A stretch of 8,838 bases of DNA from Anaerolineaceae bacterium UBA700 (GCA_002298885.1 DBMK01000146.1:1-8838); one strand, 5' to 3'; shown: positions 1 through 5,686, counted from the first letter of the stretch. Translations and numbers: made by a program. Notes: generated by a model from the letters alone, not told the origin.

Positions 1-23
1 TATCGGCAGCGAAGCTGCCGATA
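1..23. repeat. Perfect inverted repeat (10-bp stem, GAA loop) at the window edge
   Basis: Positions 1-10 are the exact reverse complement of 14-23, with GAA between them, so RNA from either strand would fold into a strong hairpin. No T-run follows on the plus strand (the next bases are ACAACCCC). On the minus strand the downstream bases lie outside the window. It could be a second terminator behind the one at 46-79, the end of a gene lying to the left, or a member of a dispersed repeat family. The sequence seen does not decide between these. Confidence 0.5.
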
Positions 24-45
24 ACAACCCCTAAATCTTGGCAAC

Positions 46-79
46 AAAAAAAACGGCGAGCCTGGCTCGCCGATTTTTT
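46..79 (-). terminator. Intrinsic terminator of the cell-wall/redoxin operon
   Basis: A 9-bp perfect GC-rich stem (54-62 with 64-72; in practice 8 bp with a 3-nt loop) is flanked by eight A on the left and six T on the right. Read on the minus strand it lies five bases after the TAA stop of the redoxin gene (78-80) and is followed by eight U, a textbook Rho-independent terminator. The T-run at 74-79 would let it also work for plus-strand transcripts entering from the left. Confidence 0.9.
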
Positions 80-908
80 AGAAGAGCACGCTGGCGAGTT
101 CGGAGCGGTAATCGCGGGTCAGGGGATTGGATTCACCCATCAATTCCAACAGGCCTAGCACGACCTGGCGGGCAAAGGGGTAATTCTTATCCTGGCGCAG
201 GATGTCCAGCAGACCGTCCAGGGCTGCCGGCAGCCTGCCGCGGCCGGCAAGGCGGATGGCATTGCGGAAGGCCGTGTCCAGGTCGCTTTCGTCCGGCAGG
301 GTGTCCGATTCGAGATCGGCGAGGGCATTGGCGTAATGCAAGATCGATTGGGCCTGGCTGAACTGTTTGCTGGTCGGGAAATTGTCCAGGATGTCCAGCG
401 CTTCGTCTAGCTTATGCTGCATAAGCAGCGCCCGGGCCAGCCCGAGCAGGCTGGTCGGCTGGCTTGGATTTTGCTCCAGGAGCTGACGGTAGATTTCTTC
501 TGCTTCGTTCCACTGCCCCAGGTCGACCAGGGAATCGGCCTTTTCGAGTGCCAGGCTGGCCGGGCTGGGTGGGGTAATCTTTAGGATGAATTCACGCAGG
601 CGTTCCTCAGGCTGCAGGCCGACGAATTCGGCCACAACCTGGCCATTGCTGAACGCTTTCACCGACGGAATGCTGCGCACGTTATAAAGGATCGCCAGGT
701 TCGGATTTTCGTCTACGTCTACTTTGGCCAGCCGGAACGAGCCCTCCGCTTCGTGTGCGATCCGCTCGAGGGCCGGGCTGAGGATTTTGCACGGCTGACA
801 CCAGGTGGCCCAGAAGTCTACAATCACCGGCACGTTCTGGGAGAATTTGAGCACTTCGTATTCAAAATCGGACTCATTGACATCAATAATATTTTCTGCG
901 GCCATCAT
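78..908 (-). CDS. cnoX: CnoX/YbbN-type thioredoxin with C-terminal TPR domain (chaperedoxin)
   Basis: This 276-aa cytoplasmic protein joins a thioredoxin fold (about 5-110) to TPR-like helices (about 116-185) and a C-terminal helical domain (about 190-276). The active site is W36-C37-Q-P-C40-K, with buried D31 and cis-Pro81 in SIPSV. The C-terminal stretch rich in LLDILR, LLELMG and YRSELASVLF is the signature of the CnoX/YbbN family. Family members combine holdase activity with protection of client cysteines, handing clients to GroEL or DnaK. E. coli CnoX has lost the redox pair, whereas both cysteines are present here, so redox activity is likely. The usual WCGPC is WCQPC here, which may shift redox potential. 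GGAG lies 5 nt before the first of two adjacent ATGs (908 and 905); either may be used. It is the last gene before the terminator, 104 nt after the unknown gene. Family assignment is firm; chaperone function is inferred. Confidence 0.9.
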   Translation of the reverse strand: MMAAENIIDVNESDFEYEVLKFSQNVPVIVDFWATWCQPCKILSPALERIAHEAEGSFRLAKVDVDENPNLAILYNVRSIPSVKAFSNGQVVAEFVGLQPEERLREFILKITPPSPASLALEKADSLVDLGQWNEAEEIYRQLLEQNPSQPTSLLGLARALLMQHKLDEALDILDNFPTSKQFSQAQSILHYANALADLESDTLPDESDLDTAFRNAIRLAGRGRLPAALDGLLDILRQDKNYPFARQVVLGLLELMGESNPLTRDYRSELASVLF

Positions 909-913
909 GTTTT

Positions 914-917
914 CTCC
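914..917 (-). promoter_or_regulatory. Shine-Dalgarno GGAG of cnoX
   Basis: GGAG on the minus strand lies 5 nt from the ATG at 908 and 8 nt from the ATG at 905, supporting independent initiation of this gene, unlike the upstream coupled genes of the same run. Confidence 0.65.
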
Positions 918-919
918 AG

Positions 920-948
920 CCAGGTAACCTTATGGGCCTACTACCTGG
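920..948. promoter_or_regulatory. Inverted repeat in the cnoX leader, possible operator or hairpin
   Basis: CCAGGTA (920-926) and TACCTGG (942-948) are exact 7-bp inverted arms separated by 15 bp, starting 12 bp before the cnoX start codon. The 29-bp dyad size would suit a dimeric repressor, or it could form a weak RNA stem next to the ribosome site. The rest of the 104-nt gap is AT-rich (about 966-1012) and might carry an internal promoter, but I found no convincing -35/-10 pair there. Confidence 0.3.
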
Positions 949-1012
949 ATACGGTGATTTTAACCCGGGTATGTAAGAATAATATTAAACTTTTTGATAA
1001 AAATTCGTTAGA

Positions 1013-1438
1013 TTATTCGTCGCCTTCGGAGGATGCCACTGAAGGCTGGTCGAAGCGTACGACCTCACCGTGGATGTTGATGACGATCTTGAAGCCCATC
1101 ATCCCCAGGTAGGCGCGGCCTTCCTCAGGGATACCGGTGCCCAGGAGGGCATCGAACTGCTGGTCAAGGTGCTTGAGCTGGTTGAGGATCATGGCCCGGC
1201 TAAAAATATCCTCCTGCCCGAGCATTTTTGCCGTCTGCTCGGTCAGCGATTCTTCGTTACCGGAGATCTGGCTGCGCATCATTTCGAGCACCTGGCGGTC
1301 GACCTGGTCGGAAGGAATGTGGCGGCGGAATCCGGCGTCGTTAACCACGTACATGGGCTCCTCGCCCACGTAAGTCACATCAACGGGGTGTTCAAACTCA
1401 TCGACAATCAGACCGGCAAAAAGAGGTTGGCGAGGCAT
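1013..1438 (-). CDS. Unrecognised small acidic protein in the cell-wall operon
   Basis: This 141-aa protein has no signal peptide and no membrane segment, so it is presumably cytoplasmic. It begins with a beta-rich part (about 6-40, VDVTYVGEEPMYVV), continues with a long helical, polar centre (about 44-98, with Gln/Glu/Met-rich helices), then a short beta part (KIVINIHGEVVRF, 117-129) and an acidic tail ending SSEGDE. I do not recognise the family. The start at 1438 was chosen because it lies 2 nt after the stop of the upstream transpeptidase (TGA-TT-ATG); the longer frame to 1519 would run 79 nt back into that gene. No clear Shine-Dalgarno is present, so translation probably depends on coupling. 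Its position between an L,D-transpeptidase and a chaperedoxin suggests a linked role, but nothing in the sequence names one. Confidence 0.8.
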   Translation of the reverse strand: MPRQPLFAGLIVDEFEHPVDVTYVGEEPMYVVNDAGFRRHIPSDQVDRQVLEMMRSQISGNEESLTEQTAKMLGQEDIFSRAMILNQLKHLDQQFDALLGTGIPEEGRAYLGMMGFKIVINIHGEVVRFDQPSVASSEGDE

Positions 1439-1440
1439 AA

Positions 1441-2511
1441 TCAAGCAATATCCACTATCGTTCCAGTTCTGGTCAATACGGTGCGTTCGCTCAACGGAAC
1501 GGACGGCAGGGACCAGCAATATAACCAGCGGGCTGCGTTTAGGTTCAGGTTTATACAGCCGTGGCTGCGCGGCTTTCCGTAATTATTATGCCAGTAAGTG
1601 CCATGAAATGCAACTCCTGTGGTCGTCAAATAAATCACCCAGGGTACGCCGGGTAAGTCGTAGGCGTTTTCCTCCAGATTGTCCGAGTGGACCATATGGC
1701 TGGAAGGAAATTTGTAGTTTGTGAAATAGCGGCCGCGGGGGGTCGAAAGGTCCTTTTGGGTGAATTTAGCCCCGGTGGCTGCGCGAGTCATCATGACCGG
1801 CACGTTGTTTTCATAGGCAACGACCATCTGCTCCGCCAGGTGAACTTCAATGCGCTTGGCTTCGGCAGGAACCTCTGGAGAAATGGCAGTAATTTCGTCG
1901 GCGGTCACGATATGCAGGTGCTCCGCACGGACGAAGTAGTAGATCGGATGGTTGCCTTCGTCGGCGATGCGGTACCAGGATTGGCCGTCTGCATCGATTA
2001 TTTTCTGGTCCACCCAGAAAACAGCGCCGTAGTACAGCCGGTAAGCAAAGGATCCCGCCGGGCGCACCGACCAGATCGCATCGGTATATGGCACCGTCAC
2101 TTCGGCGGCAATTCCCCCCTTGGGGATGCTGCCGGCGACCGGGTTCAAACGGATGCGCATGGGCTGCAGGCCAGATGAATGGACGAACCCGCCGCCAACC
2201 ATTTCGTACCAGACCCGGTTGAACAGCGGGTCCTCGTTGTCTCCGAAGGTCGCCGCGGCAATCGAATATACCTGGTCCTGCTGGTAAGCTGAAATGACGC
2301 GGGCGGTATGAGATGGTTTTTCGTAAAGGCTGACAACCGGCTCGAGGACGCGCCCCTGGCAGGGCATGTCCATTTCAGGGGCGAGCAAAGAAGGCTGGCT
2401 GAGGTTTAGCCTGGGAAGGCTTAACAGAGAAAACAATCCGGCGCCGGTGAATTTTAAGAAATCCCGGCGGGTCACCTGGTCCAGGGCGGAACGGAACAAA
2501 TCGAACGGCAT
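1441..2511 (-). CDS. L,D-transpeptidase (YkuD) with twin-arginine signal
   Basis: A 356-aa exported YkuD enzyme. L,D-transpeptidases form an acyl-enzyme on a cysteine and make 3-3 peptidoglycan cross-links or attach proteins to the wall. The N-terminus carries T-R15-R16-D-F-L-K followed by a short hydrophobic stretch (about 21-34), a good Tat motif. No lipobox or clear A-x-A site is visible, so it may be cleaved late or stay anchored. Two SH3-like segments follow (about 54-118 and 147-203). The catalytic domain runs from about 222 to the end, with H303 (FHGTYWH), then S-H317-G-C319-I-N, the complete YkuD signature. The start at 2511 shares its A with the TAA stop of the upstream transpeptidase (TAATG). 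An in-frame ATG at 2550 would add 13 residues and push the Tat motif inward, so I rejected it. No Shine-Dalgarno is seen; coupling is likely. Export route and anchoring are inferred. Confidence 0.9.
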   Translation of the reverse strand: MPFDLFRSALDQVTRRDFLKFTGAGLFSLLSLPRLNLSQPSLLAPEMDMPCQGRVLEPVVSLYEKPSHTARVISAYQQDQVYSIAAATFGDNEDPLFNRVWYEMVGGGFVHSSGLQPMRIRLNPVAGSIPKGGIAAEVTVPYTDAIWSVRPAGSFAYRLYYGAVFWVDQKIIDADGQSWYRIADEGNHPIYYFVRAEHLHIVTADEITAISPEVPAEAKRIEVHLAEQMVVAYENNVPVMMTRAATGAKFTQKDLSTPRGRYFTNYKFPSSHMVHSDNLEENAYDLPGVPWVIYLTTTGVAFHGTYWHNNYGKPRSHGCINLNLNAARWLYCWSLPSVPLSERTVLTRTGTIVDIA

Positions 2512-3683
2512 TAATAATGAACGTTGACCAGCGTACCGATGACGACCCAATTATTGTACAACCAACCGGCGTCTTCGGTCTTGAAGTTCACACAGCCGTG
2601 ACTCATCGGCGTGCCGAAATTGTGGTGCCAATAGGTGCCGTGCAGACCGTAGCTCTGGTAAAAATACATCGTGAAGGGTACGTTGGGCAGGTAATAACCC
2701 GGGCCGGTCATCAAGGCGTAGCGATACTTGACGTAAACGTGGAACTGGCCGGTTACAGTTGGGTACCGCGCTACGCCGGTGGAGACCACGAAGGAACGCA
2801 CCAGGGTGCTGCCCTCGTATGCGTAGGCGCGCTGCTTGCTCAGGTCGACGTCGACCCATTTCTGGCTGCCGGTGACTTCTTCCGGCACCTTGACCGAGCC
2901 GGTCTGGGGCGGTTTGGTCGGGACCTTGGTTTTGGTCGGAGCGGGTGTCTTGCTGGGGGTCGAGGTGAACGTCGCCGTTGGCGTGAAGGTTGCGGTTGGA
3001 GTGAACGTACTGGTGGCAGTCGGCGTAAACGTAGGCGTGGCGGTGTTGGTGGGCGTGTTGGTGGATGTCAGCGAGGGTTTGACAAATAATGCCGCCGGTT
3101 TTTGAGCCGAATTGCTGCGGGCAAACACCGGGGATATGAACGGCCAGGAAACCCACGCCAGAGCAACCAGGCAGACTACTACGGCAGCCCCAGCTATCCA
3201 CACCAGGGCGCTGCGGCCAATTCTTGGGGCCTTTTGAGCTGTGCGGCGCGTCACCGGAAGGGGCTCAGGGGATTGCTGAACGATGGGCGGTGCCGGTTGA
3301 GCGGGCTGGGCAGGCACTGGCGATGTGGGAATATCCACACTTTCGGCTGCCTCGGCGGACTGCGCAGGCGTCACCGGGATAGATTGGGTCTGTTCGGTGG
3401 AAGGCGTTTGACCGCCGGCGGCGCGCATCCGTTGGATGGCCCATTGGACACCTTTGCGCGCCCGCTGGCTGGAGGGATTGATCGTCAAAGCCTGCTTGAG
3501 ATATTCGAAAGCGCGCTGCGGCTCAGAGACCGCAGCCAGGATCAGGTAGGGGTCCTCAAGATCGGGAGCCAGGGCGGCGGCGGATTCGGCGAGCTGGCGG
3601 GCCAGGGTGTTCTGACCCTGACGGACGGCCCGGTAAGCTTGTACGATTAAATTTTGAGCCTGAGATAGGTTAGATTCGGTCAT
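2511..3683 (-). CDS. Membrane-spanning L,D-transpeptidase with cytoplasmic TPR-like domain
   Basis: This 390-aa protein has four parts. Residues 5-85 form a TPR-like helical head (Q-GQNTLARQLAESAAALAPD, then AFEYLKQALTINPSS). Residues 90-155 are Pro/Gln-rich. One membrane helix spans about 158-181. A Thr/Pro-rich linker (205-260) leads to a YkuD catalytic domain (about 274-390) with H348 (LHGTYWHH) and S-H362-G-C364-V-N. Arg/Lys residues just before the helix predict N-inside, catalytic domain outside. So the head could bind a cytoplasmic partner while the enzyme cross-links the wall. Its YkuD core closely resembles that of the downstream transpeptidase around the active site (HGTYWHxNxGxPxSHGC), which suggests an old tandem duplication with new N-termini. 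The start overlaps the amidase stop by 4 nt (ATGA), with no Shine-Dalgarno visible. The YkuD assignment is firm; the TPR call rests on pattern only. Confidence 0.92.
   Translation of the reverse strand: MTESNLSQAQNLIVQAYRAVRQGQNTLARQLAESAAALAPDLEDPYLILAAVSEPQRAFEYLKQALTINPSSQRARKGVQWAIQRMRAAGGQTPSTEQTQSIPVTPAQSAEAAESVDIPTSPVPAQPAQPAPPIVQQSPEPLPVTRRTAQKAPRIGRSALVWIAGAAVVVCLVALAWVSWPFISPVFARSNSAQKPAALFVKPSLTSTNTPTNTATPTFTPTATSTFTPTATFTPTATFTSTPSKTPAPTKTKVPTKPPQTGSVKVPEEVTGSQKWVDVDLSKQRAYAYEGSTLVRSFVVSTGVARYPTVTGQFHVYVKYRYALMTGPGYYLPNVPFTMYFYQSYGLHGTYWHHNFGTPMSHGCVNFKTEDAGWLYNNWVVIGTLVNVHY
2964..3029 (-). repeat. Degenerate 18-bp coding repeats for a Thr/Pro linker
   Basis: Within the L,D-transpeptidase gene, residues 219-240 consist of repeated FTPTAT units (three near-copies, one with an extra ST), encoded by degenerate 18-bp units. 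The wider linker (2904-3071) is almost entirely Thr, Pro, Ala, Lys and Ser. It is an extended spacer between membrane and catalytic domain, possibly glycosylated. Repeat number may vary between strains by slippage. Confidence 0.75.
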
Positions 3684-4501
3684 GGGGTCGGCAACGCCTG
3701 TTGGTTGATGGGTTCGTTACGGATGTAGCACAGAATGCCATCCCGGATGCCCTGGGCTACCTTATCCGTATGGTTGACCAGGAAATCCCGGTCCAGGTTT
3801 AAGAAGCCGGTTTCGATGATAGCAGCCGCGGTGTTGTTGTTGATTTCATCGAAAGCATGGTACTTGGTCATGTCCGTGGTGATGCTGTTGGCGTGGAAAT
3901 TCATCCCTGTATCCGTGTGGTAGCGGTCGATGAGGCAGGCTGTCAGGCGCTCCGCTTTCTGCGGCTGGGGGCTCGACTGGGACGGGGCTACTTTGAAGCC
4001 GGTGGCCTCAGTATTGATAAAATTGCACGAATCGTTGTGGATGGAAACCAGAGCCAGGGCAGTGTATCCCGTCAGCCGTTTGTCGAATTCTTCCAATAAA
4101 TCCACCTCGTAGCCGTCTTCCTTGAGCAATTTTTGAACGAGGCTGGCGATCTTGTAGTTCACGTCCTTTTCCTCGAGGCCGTCCGCGCAAACAGCGCCTG
4201 AATCGTTACCCATGTGCCCGGAGACGATGCCGATGCGCGGCCTTGGGGCCGGAGTGAGGGTGGGGAACGCCGTGCCGGCGGCTTGCGGCCCCTGGAAGGC
4301 ACGCATCATCTGGTCGAGCAGTTGGTTGGAGAAGAGATTAGCTGGGGTCCAGAGGGTGAATAAAGTGGCGATGATAAATGCCAGGCTGATAAGAGTCTGA
4401 ATGGCTTTCCAGGCGCTAAAACGGGTTTCAGGGTTTTTTACCCGGGTTGGGACGGCTTCTGCTCCCGGTTCGGATGAATTTGAGGCGGATTCTTCAGTCA
4501 T
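3680..4501 (-). CDS. Membrane-anchored N-acetylmuramoyl-L-alanine amidase (Amidase_3)
   Basis: A 273-aa zinc amidase that would cut the bond between MurNAc and the first L-Ala of the stem peptide (EC 3.5.1.28). Residues 1-32 are polar and presumably cytoplasmic; a membrane helix follows (about 33-51), then a short stalk with a TPAPRP segment. The catalytic domain (about 88-262) shows the family residues in order: H96 in SGHMGND, E111 in EEKDVN, H155 in SIHND (usually SIHAN), and E230 in IETGFLNLDRD. These are the zinc ligands and catalytic glutamate of Amidase_3. An insertion-like stretch (172-183, Ser/Gln/Pro) sits before the helix ERLTACLIDRY. The gene is first in the minus-strand run and overlaps the next by ATGA. 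No Shine-Dalgarno is close; a promoter -10 lies 8 nt before ATG, so the mRNA may be leaderless. No AMIN or SH3 targeting domain is present. Assignment is firm. Confidence 0.92.
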   Translation of the reverse strand: MTEESASNSSEPGAEAVPTRVKNPETRFSAWKAIQTLISLAFIIATLFTLWTPANLFSNQLLDQMMRAFQGPQAAGTAFPTLTPAPRPRIGIVSGHMGNDSGAVCADGLEEKDVNYKIASLVQKLLKEDGYEVDLLEEFDKRLTGYTALALVSIHNDSCNFINTEATGFKVAPSQSSPQPQKAERLTACLIDRYHTDTGMNFHANSITTDMTKYHAFDEINNNTAAAIIETGFLNLDRDFLVNHTDKVAQGIRDGILCYIRNEPINQQALPTP

Positions 4502-4509
4502 ATTGTATG

Positions 4510-4539
4510 ATAGTACCTTAACTTACCCTTAATTGGCAA
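4510..4539 (-). promoter_or_regulatory. Candidate promoter of the cell-wall operon
   Basis: On the minus strand TTGCCA (4534-4539) and TACTAT (4510-4515) are 18 bp apart. The -10 ends 8 nt before the amidase ATG, so transcription would start at or next to the A of ATG, implying a leaderless mRNA. The match to consensus is moderate (4 of 6 in the -10). Confidence 0.45.
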
Positions 4540-4577
4540 GTAATTTTGGATATTTTTTGTGTTCTTCTTTCCTGCAC

Positions 4578-4606
4578 TTGACGTGCCGGTAAGGTGCATG
4601 TATAAA
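4578..4606 (+). promoter_or_regulatory. Sigma-70-type promoter of the flavin reductase-AMMECR1 pair
   Basis: TTGACG (4578-4583) and TATAAA (4601-4606) are separated by exactly 17 bp, each 5 of 6 to consensus. Predicted transcription start is near 4613, about 13 nt before the ATG at 4626, leaving just room for the ribosome site. It lies back to back with the operon promoter on the other strand in a 124-bp divergent region. Confidence 0.75.
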
Positions 4607-4612
4607 ATAAGT

Positions 4613-4618
4613 AAAGGA
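4613..4618 (+). promoter_or_regulatory. Shine-Dalgarno AAAGGA of the flavin reductase gene
   Basis: AAAGGA lies 7 nt before the ATG at 4626 and fixes that start. The leader implied by the promoter is so short that this motif sits almost at the mRNA 5' end. Confidence 0.7.
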
Positions 4619-4625
4619 CTTTACC

Positions 4626-5111
4626 ATGAATGATCTCGGCGAGGATCTCCGTCATGCCATGAGGCACTGGGTAACCGGCGTCTCGATCGTCTCCAGCCAG
4701 TTTGAAGGCGTCCGTCACGGAATGACGGTCAATTCACTGGCCTCCGTATCTTTAGATCCACCGATTGTTTTAGTTACACTACAGCATAATACCCGCACGT
4801 ACCGTTTGGTGTCCGATTCGGGCATTGCCGGAATCACCATCCTTAGCGAAGACCAGGCTGAGATCTCTGATCGATTTGCCGGCAAGGTGCCGGAACACGA
4901 CGACCGTTTTGCCGGGGTGGAGACGTTTACCTGGCTGACCGGGGCACCCTTGATAACGGGCGGCCTGGCTTACCTGGACTGCCGGGTAAATTCCACCCAT
5001 CCACTGGCGCTTTCCACCTTATTCATTCTCGACGTAGTCGCGGCGCGCCCTTCTGAGAAAGATAAACCGTTGGTTTATTTCAATCGTGTGTACAACGGAT
5101 TGCAGAAATGA
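4626..5111 (+). CDS. Flavin reductase-like FMN-binding protein
   Basis: A 161-aa protein of the flavin reductase-like (PF01613 type) split-barrel family. These proteins bind FMN and many reduce flavin with NAD(P)H to feed a monooxygenase or another acceptor. The family pattern is visible: LRHAMRHWVTGVSIVS (8-23), then GMTVNSLASVSLDPPIVLVTL (32-52), which forms much of the flavin site, ISDRFAG (80-86), and the C-terminal PLVYFNRVYNGL. The family's usual GDH near the end of the barrel reads S-T-H125 here, so the histidine is kept but Gly-Asp is lost, which may alter NAD(P)H handling. Length is normal for the short members. It has its own promoter and ribosome site and overlaps the AMMECR1 gene by ATGA, so the two products are made together. 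No oxygenase is nearby, so the electron acceptor is unknown. Confidence 0.85.
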   Translation: MNDLGEDLRHAMRHWVTGVSIVSSQFEGVRHGMTVNSLASVSLDPPIVLVTLQHNTRTYRLVSDSGIAGITILSEDQAEISDRFAGKVPEHDDRFAGVETFTWLTGAPLITGGLAYLDCRVNSTHPLALSTLFILDVVAARPSEKDKPLVYFNRVYNGLQK

Positions 5112-5686
5112 ACTCGATTCCGCTTACGCCTGAGGAAAAAAGCCTCCTTCTGTCGCTGGCCCGCCGCTCGATCGAGCTGGCGGTCAGCCAGCATACGCTG
5201 CCGCGGCTGGATATGGATTTGTTTTCCCCCGCCTTGTGCGAGGATGGCGCCGCTTTTGTGACCCTGACCGAGGATGGCGAGCTGCGCGGCTGCATCGGCA
5301 CGCTCGAACCATACCAGCCGTTGGTGCAAGATGTATGCGAGCACGCCGCGGCCGCGGCGTTGGAGGATTACCGCTTCCTGCCCGTTAGACCGGAGGAGGT
5401 GGATCGGCTGGAAATCGAAATCTCCCGCCTTACGCCATCCGTGCCGTTGCTTTACGAGTCGCCGCAGGAATTGCTGCAGAAACTACGCCCGGGAATTGAC
5501 GGCGTGATCCTGCGTGACGGGGCGCGGCGGGCCACCTTTCTGCCCCAGGTGTGGGAGGACGTGCCAGACCCGGCCCATTTCCTTTCCCACCTGTGCATGA
5601 AGATGGGCGCTCCGACCAACCTGTGGCAGAAGAAAATCCTGCAGGTAAGCATCTACGAGGTCGAGGAATTCAAGGAAGAGAAATAA
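5108..5686 (+). CDS. AMMECR1-domain protein (AmmeMemoRadiSam system protein A type)
   Basis: A 192-aa soluble protein consisting almost only of an AMMECR1 domain. The hallmark L-R-G-C-I-G is at 59-64, followed by EPYQPLVQDVCEHAAAAALEDYRF (67-90), the PVRPEEVDRLEIEISRLTP block and the C-terminal GAPTNLWQ. Bacterial and archaeal homologues often sit with a MEMO1-like protein and a radical-SAM enzyme (the AmmeMemoRadiSam set); the biochemical role of the set is not known to me. Neither partner is in this window. Instead the gene overlaps a flavin reductase by 4 nt. The conserved Cys62 in a shallow groove is a plausible reactive or binding residue. Shine-Dalgarno is weak, so translation probably follows the upstream gene. 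Its last 17 bp overlap the 3' end of the convergent NlpC/P60 gene. Family is firm; function is open. Confidence 0.9.
   Translation: MNSIPLTPEEKSLLLSLARRSIELAVSQHTLPRLDMDLFSPALCEDGAAFVTLTEDGELRGCIGTLEPYQPLVQDVCEHAAAAALEDYRFLPVRPEEVDRLEIEISRLTPSVPLLYESPQELLQKLRPGIDGVILRDGARRATFLPQVWEDVPDPAHFLSHLCMKMGAPTNLWQKKILQVSIYEVEEFKEEK

Noticed and set aside
966..1012. Internal promoter before cnoX in the AT-rich gap
   Set aside because: Several TATTAT/TAATAT hexamers occur but none has a fair -35 at 16-18 bp, so I did not annotate one.
1439..1519. Longer start (ATG at 1519) for the unknown protein
   Set aside because: It would run 79 nt into the coding end of the transpeptidase and adds residues that read like a shadow of that gene; the ATG at 1438 sits 2 nt after the upstream stop.
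1070..1582. 170-aa plus-strand open frame
   Set aside because: It is antisense to the unknown gene and to the end of the Tat transpeptidase, with no start signal or family pattern.
2512..2550. Longer start (ATG at 2550) for the Tat transpeptidase
   Set aside because: It overlaps the upstream gene by 40 bp. The ATG at 2511 gives a TAATG coupling and a normal distance to the twin-arginine motif.
2964..3029. Short regular repeats as a possible CRISPR or tandem-repeat element
   Set aside because: Units are degenerate, in frame and encode a Thr/Pro linker; there are no spacers.
2517..3089. 190-aa plus-strand open frame
   Set aside because: It lies wholly antisense to the TPR-YkuD gene, has low-complexity Gly/Arg content from the Thr/Pro repeat region and no domain; a frame shadow.
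3102..3650. 182-aa plus-strand open frame
   Set aside because: Antisense to the N-terminal part of the TPR-YkuD gene; Arg/Gly-rich composition typical of a shadow in GC-rich DNA.
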